A DNA stretch of 64,000 nt from Streptomyces colonosanans (GTDB lineage: Bacteria > Actinomycetota > Actinomycetes > Streptomycetales > Streptomycetaceae): the NCBI RefSeq assembly GCF_001866645.1, contig NZ_MLYP01000023.1, positions 1-64,000 on the forward strand. Direction: 5' to 3'. A program made the position numbers and the translations under genes. The stretch's first letter is position 1, and every line of letters begins with the position of its first letter. Below the pieces are notes generated by a model. It searched no databases. It saw only the letters and a list, made by a program, of their open reading frames with translations, and was not told where the DNA came from. This document shows, one piece after another, positions 14,193 through 22,872 of this stretch.

Positions 14193-16865
14193 ATGGCCGA
14201 CAACCTGCGTGCGCTGTTCAGCTCCAACGACCCGTCGGCGTTCGATGTCTCGGAGGCGTTCACCGACCGCAACAGCCAGTGGGTCCTGGTGGCTGCCGCT
14301 CTGGAGGAGCACCTGCGCCGCGTCGCTGACGGGGCCTTCGACGTGGAGGATCTCGAAGCGCCCCGCACCAACGTGATTGTCTTCCACGGGGTGGGCGGGG
14401 TCGGGAAGTCGACGCTGCTCCGCAAGATCGAGGCCGCGCTCACCGCCGCCGAGCACCGTCCCGAGCAGTGGGGCGCGCCCACCTGGACCGAGCGGGTCCT
14501 GCCCATCCGGATCGATCTGTCCCGGGCGGCGTCGACCGGATCCGACTTCGAGCGGGTCATCCTGACGATCCGCCTCGCGCTCGCCGGGGCCCTGGATCGC
14601 ACGGTGCCGTCCTTCGACGTGGCACTGCGGCACTACTGGGAACACGTGCACCCCGGTGAGCCGTTGGACGAGTACATCCGGCGTTCCGGGCTGGCGGGCC
14701 GCTTCTCCAACCTGCTGCCCGGACAGCTGCAGGCCGGAGTCGGTGAGGTCGCCGCCGCTCTGGCGCTGCCCGGCCTGGTTGGCTCCGCGGCCGGCCAGCT
14801 CACTACCGCGCTCGTGTCGGCGCTGCGTGAACGCCATGAGCGTGCCCGCGCCCTGGCCGGCGCGACCCGGACGGCGGCTCTGCTGGAGGCCACGCCTGAT
14901 CTGGATGCGCTGTCCTACTACCCGCACCTGTTGGCCTGGGACCTGAACCAGCTGCCCGCGAAGAAGCGGCTCACCCCGGTGGTCCTGCTGGACACCTTCG
15001 AGGACACCGCCGATCGCCACCGGGACTTCGAGCGGCTGCTGCAGCGCCTGGTTTGGCTCCTGCCCAACGTCTTCTTCGTCATCGGCGGCCGCAGCCGCCT
15101 GCAGTGGGCCGACCCGGCACTCCACGGCCAGCTCGACTGGACCGGCCCCGCCGCCTGGCCCGGCCTGGCAGCTGCTCCTTCTTCCCTGACGGTCCCGCAG
15201 CCCCGGGCAGCCGGCTCCGGCGCCCGGCAGTTCCTGATCGGTGACCTCTCCCCCGAGGACTGCGAGGCCCACCTCGCCCGCCGCCTGGTCCAGGACGGCC
15301 AGCCCCTCATCGGTGCTGACATCCGCGCGGCGATCACCGCCCGGTCCCACGGTCTGCCCCTCCACCTCGACCTTGCCGTCTCCCGCTTCCTGGAGATCCG
15401 CCGCACTGGCCGCACGCCCACCGCGGCCGACTTCGACTGCACTTTCCCCGCCCTCCTCGCCCGCACCCTGTCCGACCTCACCCCCGAGGAACGGCACCTG
15501 CTGCGCAGCGTGTCCCTGCTGGACGCCTTCGACCTCGACCTGGCCACCCGAACGGCCGGCCTCGGCCAGCAGGCCTTGGCCCGGCGCCTGGTCGAGCGGC
15601 CCCTGGTCACCGAGGACCCGTACGCGCTGTGGCCCTACCACCTGCACCGCGCGATCCGCAGCGCCGTACGCGATGACGAACACAGCGACGACCGCTGGAC
15701 CCCGGCCGACTGGCATCAGGCCGCCGCCCGCGCCCTGGCCGCCCTCGGAGACCAGTGGACGCAGGCCGCGGCTCTCGCCCCCAGCCGTATGGTCCTCGTC
15801 GCGTGCCTTCGCCAGGGCCTGCGCCTGGCCCGCGACCACCGTCTGACCAGCCTGGGCTGGCTGATCGAGGCCGCCTTCGCCTACACCGACGACTCCGTCT
15901 GGGAACCCCTCACCCCGCCTGCCGTCGGCACCGAGGCGCCGGGCACTGCGGCCGATGCCGTGGTCGAGCTGCTCACCGCAATCGCCCGCCGCCAGCGCGA
16001 GCACCGCCAGCGCACCGCCGACCGCCTCACCGCCGTCCTGGACACGGGACTGTTGCCCGCCGAGCTGACCGAGATGGCCCTCTACTACCGGGCCAAGGCC
16101 CACAAGGACCTCAGCCAGAACGACGCCGCCCGCACCGGGATGCAGCAGGTCGCCGACGCCGAGGGCCGCCTCGCCGTCAAGGCCCGTCGGGCGCTCGCCA
16201 ACCTGGCCCGCCTCGCCGGCGACTTCCCCAGCGCCCTGGCCACCGTCCCCACCTTGGGCTGGAAGGGCCGCCACCACCGCGTCCTCGGCGACATCCACTG
16301 GTCGCACGCCGACACCGCGGCCGCCGTCGCCGCCTTCGAAGACGGCCGTGCCGAAGCCGAACAGCACGGCGCCACAGGCGAGCGCGCCATGATGCAGGTC
16401 CGTCTCGCCCTGGCCGTCTCCTTCGCCGACCCCGATCGATCCGCCGACGAGCTCGCCCTCGCCCACCAGCTCCTCGACGGCCTCGACCAGCGCTCCAACA
16501 CCCTCCTCGCCCAGGTCGTCGCCCTGATCAAGGACGCCGGAACCGGCGACGTCACGGCTCGCGCCGAGAGCCTGCGAACCGACATCGAGGCCGCGGGGCT
16601 CCCCTTCCTCTACCGGTTCGTGGAGCTTGCCCTCGCCTTCCACCACGCCGTCCGCGGCGAGACCCAGGATCTGGCCGCCACCATCAGCCGGCTCCGCGCG
16701 CTCACCGTCACCGGCGACTTCGCCTACTTCACCGACATCGCCCATTTCATGGCCGGACTACCCTTGCCAGGCCCCACCGCCACCCGGTGGGTCAGTGGCG
16801 AGCAGGCTGTTCGCGACCGCTGGCACCGCCTCGTCCATGACCGCCGGACTCATCTCGGCCGGTAG
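14193..16865 (+). CDS. STAND-type NTPase with helical repeats (890 aa)
   Basis: Walker A is GVGGVGKST at 66-74, Walker B is VVLLDTFED at about 262-270, and a sensor-like VFFVIGGRSRL follows. A winged-helix-like block (~430-500) and helical TPR-like repeats fill the C-terminal half. This is the STAND (NB-ARC-like) plan, in which ligand binding to the repeats triggers oligomerisation. The first 50 residues are too short for a known effector domain, so signalling or partner-dependent action is possible. Many bacterial STAND proteins act in phage defence. G6 run precedes the ATG. No neighbour forms an evident operon with it. Confidence 0.75.
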   Translation: MADNLRALFSSNDPSAFDVSEAFTDRNSQWVLVAAALEEHLRRVADGAFDVEDLEAPRTNVIVFHGVGGVGKSTLLRKIEAALTAAEHRPEQWGAPTWTERVLPIRIDLSRAASTGSDFERVILTIRLALAGALDRTVPSFDVALRHYWEHVHPGEPLDEYIRRSGLAGRFSNLLPGQLQAGVGEVAAALALPGLVGSAAGQLTTALVSALRERHERARALAGATRTAALLEATPDLDALSYYPHLLAWDLNQLPAKKRLTPVVLLDTFEDTADRHRDFERLLQRLVWLLPNVFFVIGGRSRLQWADPALHGQLDWTGPAAWPGLAAAPSSLTVPQPRAAGSGARQFLIGDLSPEDCEAHLARRLVQDGQPLIGADIRAAITARSHGLPLHLDLAVSRFLEIRRTGRTPTAADFDCTFPALLARTLSDLTPEERHLLRSVSLLDAFDLDLATRTAGLGQQALARRLVERPLVTEDPYALWPYHLHRAIRSAVRDDEHSDDRWTPADWHQAAARALAALGDQWTQAAALAPSRMVLVACLRQGLRLARDHRLTSLGWLIEAAFAYTDDSVWEPLTPPAVGTEAPGTAADAVVELLTAIARRQREHRQRTADRLTAVLDTGLLPAELTEMALYYRAKAHKDLSQNDAARTGMQQVADAEGRLAVKARRALANLARLAGDFPSALATVPTLGWKGRHHRVLGDIHWSHADTAAAVAAFEDGRAEAEQHGATGERAMMQVRLALAVSFADPDRSADELALAHQLLDGLDQRSNTLLAQVVALIKDAGTGDVTARAESLRTDIEAAGLPFLYRFVELALAFHHAVRGETQDLAATISRLRALTVTGDFAYFTDIAHFMAGLPLPGPTATRWVSGEQAVRDRWHRLVHDRRTHLGR

Positions 16866-16894
16866 CTCCCCAAGGCTCCGCTGCGCGGGAGGAG

Positions 16895-17344
16895 TCACTT
16901 CTGGATGACGCGGCCGTTCTTGCCGCGATGGCGGTCGTGCAGCTTGTCCAGGACGTCGGCGAGGACGGACATGGTCTCGGGCTCGGCATGCGCGATCTGG
17001 TCCGTGACGGCGAGAGCCTGCAATGTGGGGGCCAGCTGGTTCAGCAACGTCAGTGCGTCGGGCAGCGAGGCAGCGTAGACGGTCTGCGTCTGCTCCGCCC
17101 CCTCCAGATCGAACAGGAACGAGGGCTCCTCGGGACGCGCCCACACCGTCAGCGTCAGCGGGACCATGTACACCTCGCCCGCCCCGGTCCAGACGGTGTA
17201 CCCGGCGGCCTTGATCGCTTCGCTGTAGTCGCGCCACTCGTCCTCCTGCTCCGCGACTGCGTCCTGAGCAAGGCTCCATTGGCCTGCCTTGAGAACCCAC
17301 GCCTGGCGATGCCGGTCGGCCTCGTGTGCCGGGATGTCGCTCAC
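16895..17344 (-). CDS. Hypothetical protein (149 aa)
   Basis: Not recognised. An N-terminal helical segment (AWVLKAGQWSLAQDAVAEQEDEW) is followed by strands (YTVWTGAGEVYMVPLTLTVWA, SFLFDLEGAEQTQTVY) and two C-terminal helices (LPDALTLLNQLAPTLQ, MSVLADVLDKLHDRH). The GTG start has GAGGGGG 6 bases upstream. It converges on the STAND NTPase gene with a 29-base gap. Confidence 0.6.
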   Translation of the reverse strand: MSDIPAHEADRHRQAWVLKAGQWSLAQDAVAEQEDEWRDYSEAIKAAGYTVWTGAGEVYMVPLTLTVWARPEEPSFLFDLEGAEQTQTVYAASLPDALTLLNQLAPTLQALAVTDQIAHAEPETMSVLADVLDKLHDRHRGKNGRVIQK

Positions 17345-17466
17345 CTACGCCCCCTCTGATGGTCCGTGTCCCACAGTTCTAGCGGCATGTCCCCAGGGCG
17401 TACTGGACAACGGCTGATCTCACATGCCCGAGAGACGGCCGGTTCAACGGCCCTGACACGCGCGCG

Positions 17467-17495
17467 GCCCCCAGCCAAGGCATCTGGCTGGGGGC
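17467..17495. terminator. Perfect 10-bp hairpin terminator
   Basis: GCCCCCAGCC, 9-base loop, GGCTGGGGGC. It lies between two minus-strand genes and probably ends the transcript of the coiled-coil gene at 17529-17768. Confidence 0.75.
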
Positions 17496-17528
17496 TTCGG
17501 AGCGAAACTGGAGGGACTGTTCGGCGCG

Positions 17529-17768
17529 TCAGCCGGCGTCGGGGCGCCGACCAATCAGCTGGGTGAGCAGCTCGATGATCTGGGCCTGGTTCCGGTCGAT
17601 CTTCTTGTCGAGAGCTTCGACCTTCTGGTCCAGGTTGCCGATCTGGAGGCGTACTGCGGTGAGGTCGGACTTGATGATCCCGAACTCGCGGTCGTGCTTC
17701 TCCGCGACCTCCTCGAAGCGCCGGGTCAGGGCAGCGAGCTCGCTGTGAGCGATGGGGTCCTCGGGCAC
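17529..17768 (-). CDS. Small coiled-coil protein (79 aa)
   Basis: Almost the whole product is one heptad-patterned helix (LAALTRRFEEVAEKHDREF ... IGNLDQKVEALDKKIDRNQ), with leucine/isoleucine at a/d positions. It should dimerise or trimerise. No catalytic motif. GTG start with CAGGAG 9 bases upstream. A terminator follows 34 bases after the stop, so it forms its own unit. Confidence 0.65.
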   Translation of the reverse strand: MPEDPIAHSELAALTRRFEEVAEKHDREFGIIKSDLTAVRLQIGNLDQKVEALDKKIDRNQAQIIELLTQLIGRRPDAG

Positions 17769-17976
17769 GCGGGTACTCCTGCCAGATCACAAAAACCGCA
17801 GATAAGAGGGCTCCACGATAGCGCGCCCGTATTGCGCCTTGTCCTCGTTCAACAGTGCCGCTGCTGCCTGCCGTCAGTCACTCCGGCCCATGGCTGGCTG
17901 ATCATCTCGCTGACACGACATCACCCTGCGTGGCAGGGTCAGTGGTGATCGGTTACGACAGGCGGAGGGGGCTTCC

Positions 17977-18549
17977 GTGGAGGCACGGATGTGGAATGGG
18001 CTGGTCGGCGTCGCGAAGGAGACGTACACCGCCTCGCTGGGCGAGGGGGTCGTGCCGCGCCCGCTGATGATGCCGCTGGTGCGCGGTGAGCTGGTCGGGC
18101 TGATCTGGGTCCGCCCGCTCAGGGTCGGCCAGGACGCGCTCGCCGGGATCGCGGAGCTCGCGAACATCGCCGCGGCGGCCGGTGCGGACGAGGTGGTCCT
18201 CGCCTGGGAGACCCATGACGTTGCCACCGCCTGCGAGCTGCCGATCGTCGGCCCGGCGCCGTGCCTCAACATGGTGCTCGCCACCCCGGGCGGGCACGTC
18301 CTGCACCAGTTCCCGTACAGCGAGCAGCTCCTGTCCCGCAGCCCCGAGGGCTGGGCGTCGGTCGCCCCCGACTGGAGGCCGGCCCCCGCGCCGCAGTCCG
18401 GCGGCGAGCTGGTGCCGCCGATTCAGGCCGCGGTGAACTTCTCCTTCACCTCGATTGAGCTGGACCACCCCGACCCGTTCGGCGTCACCGTCGTGCTGAT
18501 GGAAGAGGACGGCTACCGCATCAGCCTGACCGAAGCGTTCGCCCGCTGA
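17977..18549 (+). CDS. Hypothetical partner of the SLATT-like protein (190 aa)
   Basis: Not recognised. A globular protein with alternating strands and helices (ELVGLIWVRPLRV, ADEVVLAWETHDVA, LNMVLATPGGHVLHQF, FGVTVVLMEEDGYRISL) and no membrane segment. The GTG has a GGAGGGGG box 6 bases upstream. It ends 27 bases before the DUF4231 gene and is likely co-transcribed with it, so a soluble sensor for that membrane protein is a reasonable guess. Confidence 0.6.
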   Translation: MEARMWNGLVGVAKETYTASLGEGVVPRPLMMPLVRGELVGLIWVRPLRVGQDALAGIAELANIAAAAGADEVVLAWETHDVATACELPIVGPAPCLNMVLATPGGHVLHQFPYSEQLLSRSPEGWASVAPDWRPAPAPQSGGELVPPIQAAVNFSFTSIELDHPDPFGVTVVLMEEDGYRISLTEAFAR

Positions 18550-18576
18550 GCCTGCGCAGACGAGAGGACCGAAGCC

Positions 18577-19476
18577 GTGGCTCGCAGCCTTGACGACGAT
18601 GCGCCCCGCCGGATCAGCGACGCCGATGAACACCTGAGTGCCGAACAACGGCAGGCAGAAGCCGATGAACACGCCTCACTGCGCAAGCTGAGGCACAGCG
18701 TGAAGCAGACGGAGCGGGACCTGGTGCGGCGAAGGAGAAGGGTCCGCACGATGGGCATGGCCCTGGCCGTGGCCGGCGGCGCGGTCCTGACGGGCCTGAT
18801 ACGGACCGTGCTGGCCTGGGACTCCCCCTCACGGTTCCTCCCGGTCGACATCGCCTGCGCAGTGCTGGCCCTGGTCTCCGGCGTGGCCGCCTGGGGCGCC
18901 GCGCCTCCCCGCGGCCAGCTGAGCCTGGCCAAGCTGGAGGACATGCTCGCGACCAACCGTGAGGCCCTCCGGTTCCTCAGCGCGCTCATCCACCCGACGC
19001 TGAAGGAGCGGCGCAGCCTCTACCGCGAGGACGTGGCTGGGGTAATCGAGCAGCACCGGACGGACAGCCGCAAGTACCGGCTCATCCACAACACGCTGCA
19101 GAACCTCATCATGATCGGGGCCGCGTCCACGACCACCGTCGCCGCCCTGGACACCCGCAACCAGTTCACCTGGCAGAACATCACGATCGTCGCCATCGGC
19201 TTCACCGTCACGCTGGCAGCCGCCTTCACCGGCTACTACAAGTACCGCGAGCGCAGCTACTTCCTGCTCCAGACCGCCGACGCCATCGAGGAAGAGGCCA
19301 ACGCCTTCACCCTTGGCGTCGGCCCCTACAGCGACTTCGACGCCGACCAGGACCAGCAGGCGCTGAAGCTGTTCACCCAGCGGGTCGAAGAACACCGCAA
19401 CGAGCAGCGGCGCCGCCAGCAACAACTGGACCAGCCCGCCGACCAGGCCGCGCCGACCGGCCAGCCGGCAGCCTGA
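18577..19476 (+). CDS. DUF4231/SLATT-type membrane protein (299 aa)
   Basis: A charged N-terminus (~55 residues) leads to two membrane helices (about 62-80 and 88-108), then RRSLYREDVAGVIEQHRTDS, another pair of membrane helices (NLIMIGAASTTTVAALD; ITIVAIGFTVTLAAAFTG) and YKYRERSYFLLQTADAIEEE. The last block is the DUF4231 signature. DUF4231 belongs to the SLATT group, predicted pore-forming effectors of bacterial conflict systems that pair with nucleotide-sensing partners. The C-terminus is a Gln-rich tail. It follows the 190-residue gene by 27 bases. Confidence 0.75.
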   Translation: MARSLDDDAPRRISDADEHLSAEQRQAEADEHASLRKLRHSVKQTERDLVRRRRRVRTMGMALAVAGGAVLTGLIRTVLAWDSPSRFLPVDIACAVLALVSGVAAWGAAPPRGQLSLAKLEDMLATNREALRFLSALIHPTLKERRSLYREDVAGVIEQHRTDSRKYRLIHNTLQNLIMIGAASTTTVAALDTRNQFTWQNITIVAIGFTVTLAAAFTGYYKYRERSYFLLQTADAIEEEANAFTLGVGPYSDFDADQDQQALKLFTQRVEEHRNEQRRRQQQLDQPADQAAPTGQPAA

Positions 19477-19559
19477 CGGCGGGACGCCTACCGGCGCCAG
19501 CCGCCCCGCCCCACCGGCGGCCCGGGCACAAGCCCGGCGCAGCGCGGCGGCCTCGGCCG

Positions 19560-20027
19560 TCACGGCTCGCTTGGTCGGCACGCCTTGCACAGCCGGTAGT
19601 CCCGTCCTCCGCGCGGTCCGATGTTCGCGGCGGTCCACTGACGGGCCCTGGCTGGGTTCACGATGTAGAGCCGCAGGTGGGGGCTGTACCTCTCCTCTGC
19701 TTCCGGACTGTTGTAGTCGTGGTGCTCGTGCGCCCACTTCTGCAAGGCCCGGTCGTACGCCTCCCCGTGCGGGCGTACGTGGTCGGTGGGCATCTGACGG
19801 CGAACGTGGGCGCAGGTCGTCCGGTGCAGGTAGCTGCCGATGGCGGTGTAGCTGAACTGCTCGGGGTCCTGGTAGCAGGCCCACGAGTAGTCGGCGCCGT
19901 CCAGGACCTGGTCGAACATCGGCTGGGCCTCCAGACACATGGCGCACCGCCCGCACGGGCCTTCGGGCTCCTGTGTCACGTCCGGCTTGCGGTAGTTGGG
20001 GTCCCACGGGTCCAGTTGGCTGGTCAC
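19560..20027 (-). CDS. Cys-rich zinc-type protein, last gene of the replication operon (155 aa)
   Basis: Four CxxC-like pairs or single Cys/His groups are present: CGRCAMC, a central CYQ, HRTTCAH and a C-terminal LCKACR. They could form one or two zinc sites. The GTG at 20027 has AAGGAG 6 bases upstream and begins 11 bases after the DciA-like stop, so it is part of that operon. Function unknown; a nucleic-acid-binding accessory factor fits the context. Confidence 0.65.
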   Translation of the reverse strand: MTSQLDPWDPNYRKPDVTQEPEGPCGRCAMCLEAQPMFDQVLDGADYSWACYQDPEQFSYTAIGSYLHRTTCAHVRRQMPTDHVRPHGEAYDRALQKWAHEHHDYNSPEAEERYSPHLRLYIVNPARARQWTAANIGPRGGRDYRLCKACRPSEP

Positions 20028-20038
20028 GCCTGTCTCCT

Positions 20039-20908
20039 TCACGCCGTCTCCGCCAGTGCCTGGGGAGCCATCCCGCCGGAGGCTACGCCCGCCCGCTCGG
20101 CCCGTGCCCGCCGCAGCGCGGCCGCGTGGGACGCGTCGGCCTCCCGCCGCCGTTCGGCACGGGCCTGCTCGACCGGCGCCGGCGCCTCGTCCGGGACGAC
20201 GTCGGTCTCGGGGAACGCGCGGCGGCTGAGGTCGCGCATGGCCCGGCTCTGCCGCTCGATCGCCTCGGTAATGCCCGGGTCGACCCGCTGCACGGGCGCG
20301 ACGGCCTGGTGCGCGGCGAGCGCGCGGTGGAAGCCGGGCGAGGCCATCTCGCGGGTCTCCACCGGCGTCTCGGGCCCGGCCGCCGCTGCCGGAGCGGCGA
20401 CGGCCTCGCGGGGCGCCGGGGCCGGGGCGCCCACGGGCAGGACACGGACGCCGCGCACTGCCTGGGTGCCGGCCGCCGCGTTCGCCGCGGCGACGATCCG
20501 GGAGCTGGTCAGGCGCAGCTGCGTGGCGTACACGGACGAGTCCGGGCGCAGGTCCAGCTGGCCCGTCTCGGCGTGGAAGGCGACCGCGGCAACGTGCACG
20601 GCCAGCTTCGGGGAGAGGCCTGCTGCGATGTCCGGCCACTGGTCCAGGATGGTTCCGCCGGCGGCCGGGACGTCCCAGGCCCGGTCGGCCATCAGGCCCT
20701 GGAGCACGGCGGCGAACCCGGTCGGCTCCCGGCCGTCACGCCGCGCCGGCGTCCCGGTCCGGCGCTTGGCCTTGCGGGTGCCGCCCTCGCCGCGGGCCTT
20801 GGCGGCCTCGCGCGCCTGGTGCAGCGCGACCCGGGCCAGGTCGACGCCCGTCGGCTCCGGGGCCGGCTGCTCGCTGCTGGTGGTGGTGGTGTTCAGGGTC
20901 TCGGTCAT
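20039..20908 (-). CDS. DciA-like (DUF721) protein (289 aa)
   Basis: Residues ~22-165 fit DUF721: VDLARVALHQAREAAKARG, a basic stretch, GFAAVLQGLM, GGTILDQWPDIAAGLSPKLA, then FHAETGQLDLRPDSSVYATQ and VRGVRVL. DUF721 is the DciA family, replicative-helicase operators found in bacteria without DnaC/DnaI loaders. The second half is an Ala/Arg-rich helical extension absent from short DciA proteins. Start: ATG at 20908 preceded by TAGGAGG. It sits between a winged-helix gene and a zinc gene, so it probably delivers host DnaB to a plasmid origin. Confidence 0.75.
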   Translation of the reverse strand: MTETLNTTTTSSEQPAPEPTGVDLARVALHQAREAAKARGEGGTRKAKRRTGTPARRDGREPTGFAAVLQGLMADRAWDVPAAGGTILDQWPDIAAGLSPKLAVHVAAVAFHAETGQLDLRPDSSVYATQLRLTSSRIVAAANAAAGTQAVRGVRVLPVGAPAPAPREAVAAPAAAAGPETPVETREMASPGFHRALAAHQAVAPVQRVDPGITEAIERQSRAMRDLSRRAFPETDVVPDEAPAPVEQARAERRREADASHAAALRRARAERAGVASGGMAPQALAETA

Positions 20909-20917
20909 CACGGCCTC

Positions 20918-22360
20918 CTACCGGCGTCCGACGGTCATCAGCGAGCTGCTGCTGGCCAGCTTGCGAGCGCGCTGCACCAGGTCAGCGCCGAAGATGTGCA
21001 CGGCGGCGGCCGGGCCGAGGGCGTCGTAGGTGCTCATGACGAGCGTGGTGTCGCCCGCCATGAACTCGCCCCACCCGGTGGCCTGCATGTCCGTCCGGTC
21101 CTGCTCGCTCAGGTCCTCGACCCCGCCCAGCTCGGGCAGCGCCTCGTACTGGCCCGACGGCTGGGTCTTGGGGGCGAACGCCTCAGCGACCATGCGGCGG
21201 ACCGCCATGCTGCGCGGGGCCTGCCAGGCGCCCTCCCACTCCTGGTGGCGGGCCTTTTCCGCGCGCCGGGAGTCCCGGTACGCCTGAACAGCGCGCTCGC
21301 GGCCCTCCTCGGTCGGCCACAGCGCCAGTGCACCGGCCAGCCGCCCGGCGAGGAACCCGGACGGGCGGTGGACAATGCCCGGGGCATCCGCACAGTCCAG
21401 GAACGCGATCACCTGGTCAGCCGTCCAGCCCGCGTCGGAGACGTCCTTGAGGATCCAGGCGATCCGGGGCACCGAGGCCCGGCCCATCCACGGCACCTGG
21501 CGGATCAGCTCCGAGGCCAGCTGGAAACGGCGCCCGACGCTGTTGAGCTTCCGGCGGCCGCGCTTGGTCTTCTTCGGGGTGGGGGAATCGCTCTGCCCGC
21601 TTGCGAGCTTGCTCTCAGGGGGGAAGGAAGTAGTTCCCGCAGAAGAAACACTGCGGGAACTACCCCCCATTGGGGTGCAACGGGCCTCATCCGGAACAGC
21701 CGTCACACCACCCTGCTCAGCACCTTTGCGGGCACCCTTCGCCGGGGCCTTCGAGACCGGCTTCGCCCGCCGCTTGCGGACCTTGCGGGCCGCCTTCTTC
21801 GCCAGCGCCGCCATCAGCTCCCGGCTGGCCTCCGCGATCCCCGTCATCCGCCGCCCGGTGCCCTCACCGGCCGTACGGACGCCCAGCGCCACGTCGAACT
21901 CCACCGGCACCATCCGCGCGAACTCAGACGCCTGCGCGGCCGCACCGCGCACTCGGGTGCCCCGCACGACGTACGCGAGCAGCCCGGCCTCCCGCAGCAT
22001 CCCCAGGTGGTACTCCACCGACCGCTCCGACAGCCCGGTCCGCCGCACCAGGTACTCGATCCCCGGACGGCACGGGAACAGTTCCGCGAGCTCCTGGGCG
22101 ACCCGCAGCGTCGTCGCCCCGAAGGAGCGCGGCCCGTGCGACCGGTACCGGCGCGGCTTGTACAGCCCGGACCCGGCGACCCAGTGGACCGCCTGCATCC
22201 ACGAGTAGCCGTCCAGCGCGATCCGGCCCGTCGACGTCGACAGCCACTGGCCCGCCTCCGACACGAACAGCGTCGCGGGCAGCACGCAGACCCCGTCGCC
22301 GTCGACCGACGGACGCGCGGGAGGAATCAGCACGGCGGCCGGCGCCGCCGTGCTGCTCAT
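20918..22360 (-). CDS. Winged-helix protein, probable replication initiator (480 aa)
   Basis: Residues ~85-135 form a winged helix (GIEYLVRRTGLSERSVEYHL, MLREAGLLAYVVRGTR). A very basic linker follows (KKAARKVRKRRAKPVSKAPAK), then a Ser/Thr-rich disordered stretch, and a helical C-terminal domain (~290-400; RIAWILKDVSDAGWTADQVI). Such proteins are often called HTH regulators in Streptomyces plasmids. The neighbouring DciA-like gene and iteron-like repeats suggest an initiator. The start overlaps the upstream stop (ATGA). A perfect 13-bp inverted repeat lies inside the part encoding the disordered linker. The initiator role is inference. Confidence 0.6.
   Translation of the reverse strand: MSSTAAPAAVLIPPARPSVDGDGVCVLPATLFVSEAGQWLSTSTGRIALDGYSWMQAVHWVAGSGLYKPRRYRSHGPRSFGATTLRVAQELAELFPCRPGIEYLVRRTGLSERSVEYHLGMLREAGLLAYVVRGTRVRGAAAQASEFARMVPVEFDVALGVRTAGEGTGRRMTGIAEASRELMAALAKKAARKVRKRRAKPVSKAPAKGARKGAEQGGVTAVPDEARCTPMGGSSRSVSSAGTTSFPPESKLASGQSDSPTPKKTKRGRRKLNSVGRRFQLASELIRQVPWMGRASVPRIAWILKDVSDAGWTADQVIAFLDCADAPGIVHRPSGFLAGRLAGALALWPTEEGRERAVQAYRDSRRAEKARHQEWEGAWQAPRSMAVRRMVAEAFAPKTQPSGQYEALPELGGVEDLSEQDRTDMQATGWGEFMAGDTTLVMSTYDALGPAAAVHIFGADLVQRARKLASSSSLMTVGRR
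21630..21663. repeat. 13-bp inverted repeat inside the initiator-like gene
   Basis: GTAGTTCCCGCAG, loop AAGAAACA, CTGCGGGAACTAC, flanked by G6-rich and C6 runs. It lies in the part of the gene that encodes a Ser-rich linker with little sequence constraint. It could be an origin element, as pSLA2 carries its origin within a rep gene, or a regulatory hairpin. Confidence 0.6.
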
Positions 22361-22872
22361 CGGCCCACCGTCCCGGCCGGGGTGGTGGAGATCGCCTGTG
22401 TCGTCATCAGGCTGGTGTACACGCCAAAGCGGACACCCCCCTCAGCAGGCAAAACACGCGCTTCGAGATCCATCCGCCGACCCTGCACCAGACGGCCTGT
22501 GGACAGAGCCCGCCCAGCGCGGATCACCCCCGGCGCTCCCGCACGGCGGGCAAGAATCTTGGAAACCGTCCCGCCACACGGGCAGCCGCCCCTGCGGCCG
22601 TCGACGGAGTCGTCAATGACCTCCGAGAGCCGGTACACGAGCGGGGCAGCCGACGCCGCGACCGGGCCCGACGAGCCCGCGCCGAAAGCGCTGCTCTTGT
22701 AGCTTCCTACCGGAAATCCAACTTCCGGTACGAACCACGCAAAGGCGGATGAGTCGTACGTCGATCCCGTCACATGGGAAGGCCGCCGGGCGTGAACCGG
22801 GGTGAAACGGACAGGGTCAAGCTGACAGGGGACACCACTCTCAGGCACTATGAGAAACGACCTGCTCTCCAT
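22357..22872 (-). CDS. Hypothetical protein coupled to the initiator-like gene (171 aa)
   Basis: Not recognised. The stop overlaps the next start by ATGA, the best evidence that it is translated. The second half looks coding (LVYRLSEVIDDSVDG, CPCGGTVSKILARRAG, MDLEARVLPAEGGVRFGVY), with a CPC motif. The true start is uncertain: the ATG at 22872 has no clear ribosome site, and an in-frame start at 22962 or a shorter one is possible. Confidence 0.45.
   Translation of the reverse strand: MESRSFLIVPESGVPCQLDPVRFTPVHARRPSHVTGSTYDSSAFAWFVPEVGFPVGSYKSSAFGAGSSGPVAASAAPLVYRLSEVIDDSVDGRRGGCPCGGTVSKILARRAGAPGVIRAGRALSTGRLVQGRRMDLEARVLPAEGGVRFGVYTSLMTTQAISTTPAGTVGR

Noticed and set aside
14091..16745. 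Very long minus-strand open frame opposite the STAND NTPase
   Set aside because: It is a Gly/Val/Gln-rich mirror of the true plus-strand gene, which has Walker motifs and a good ribosome site.
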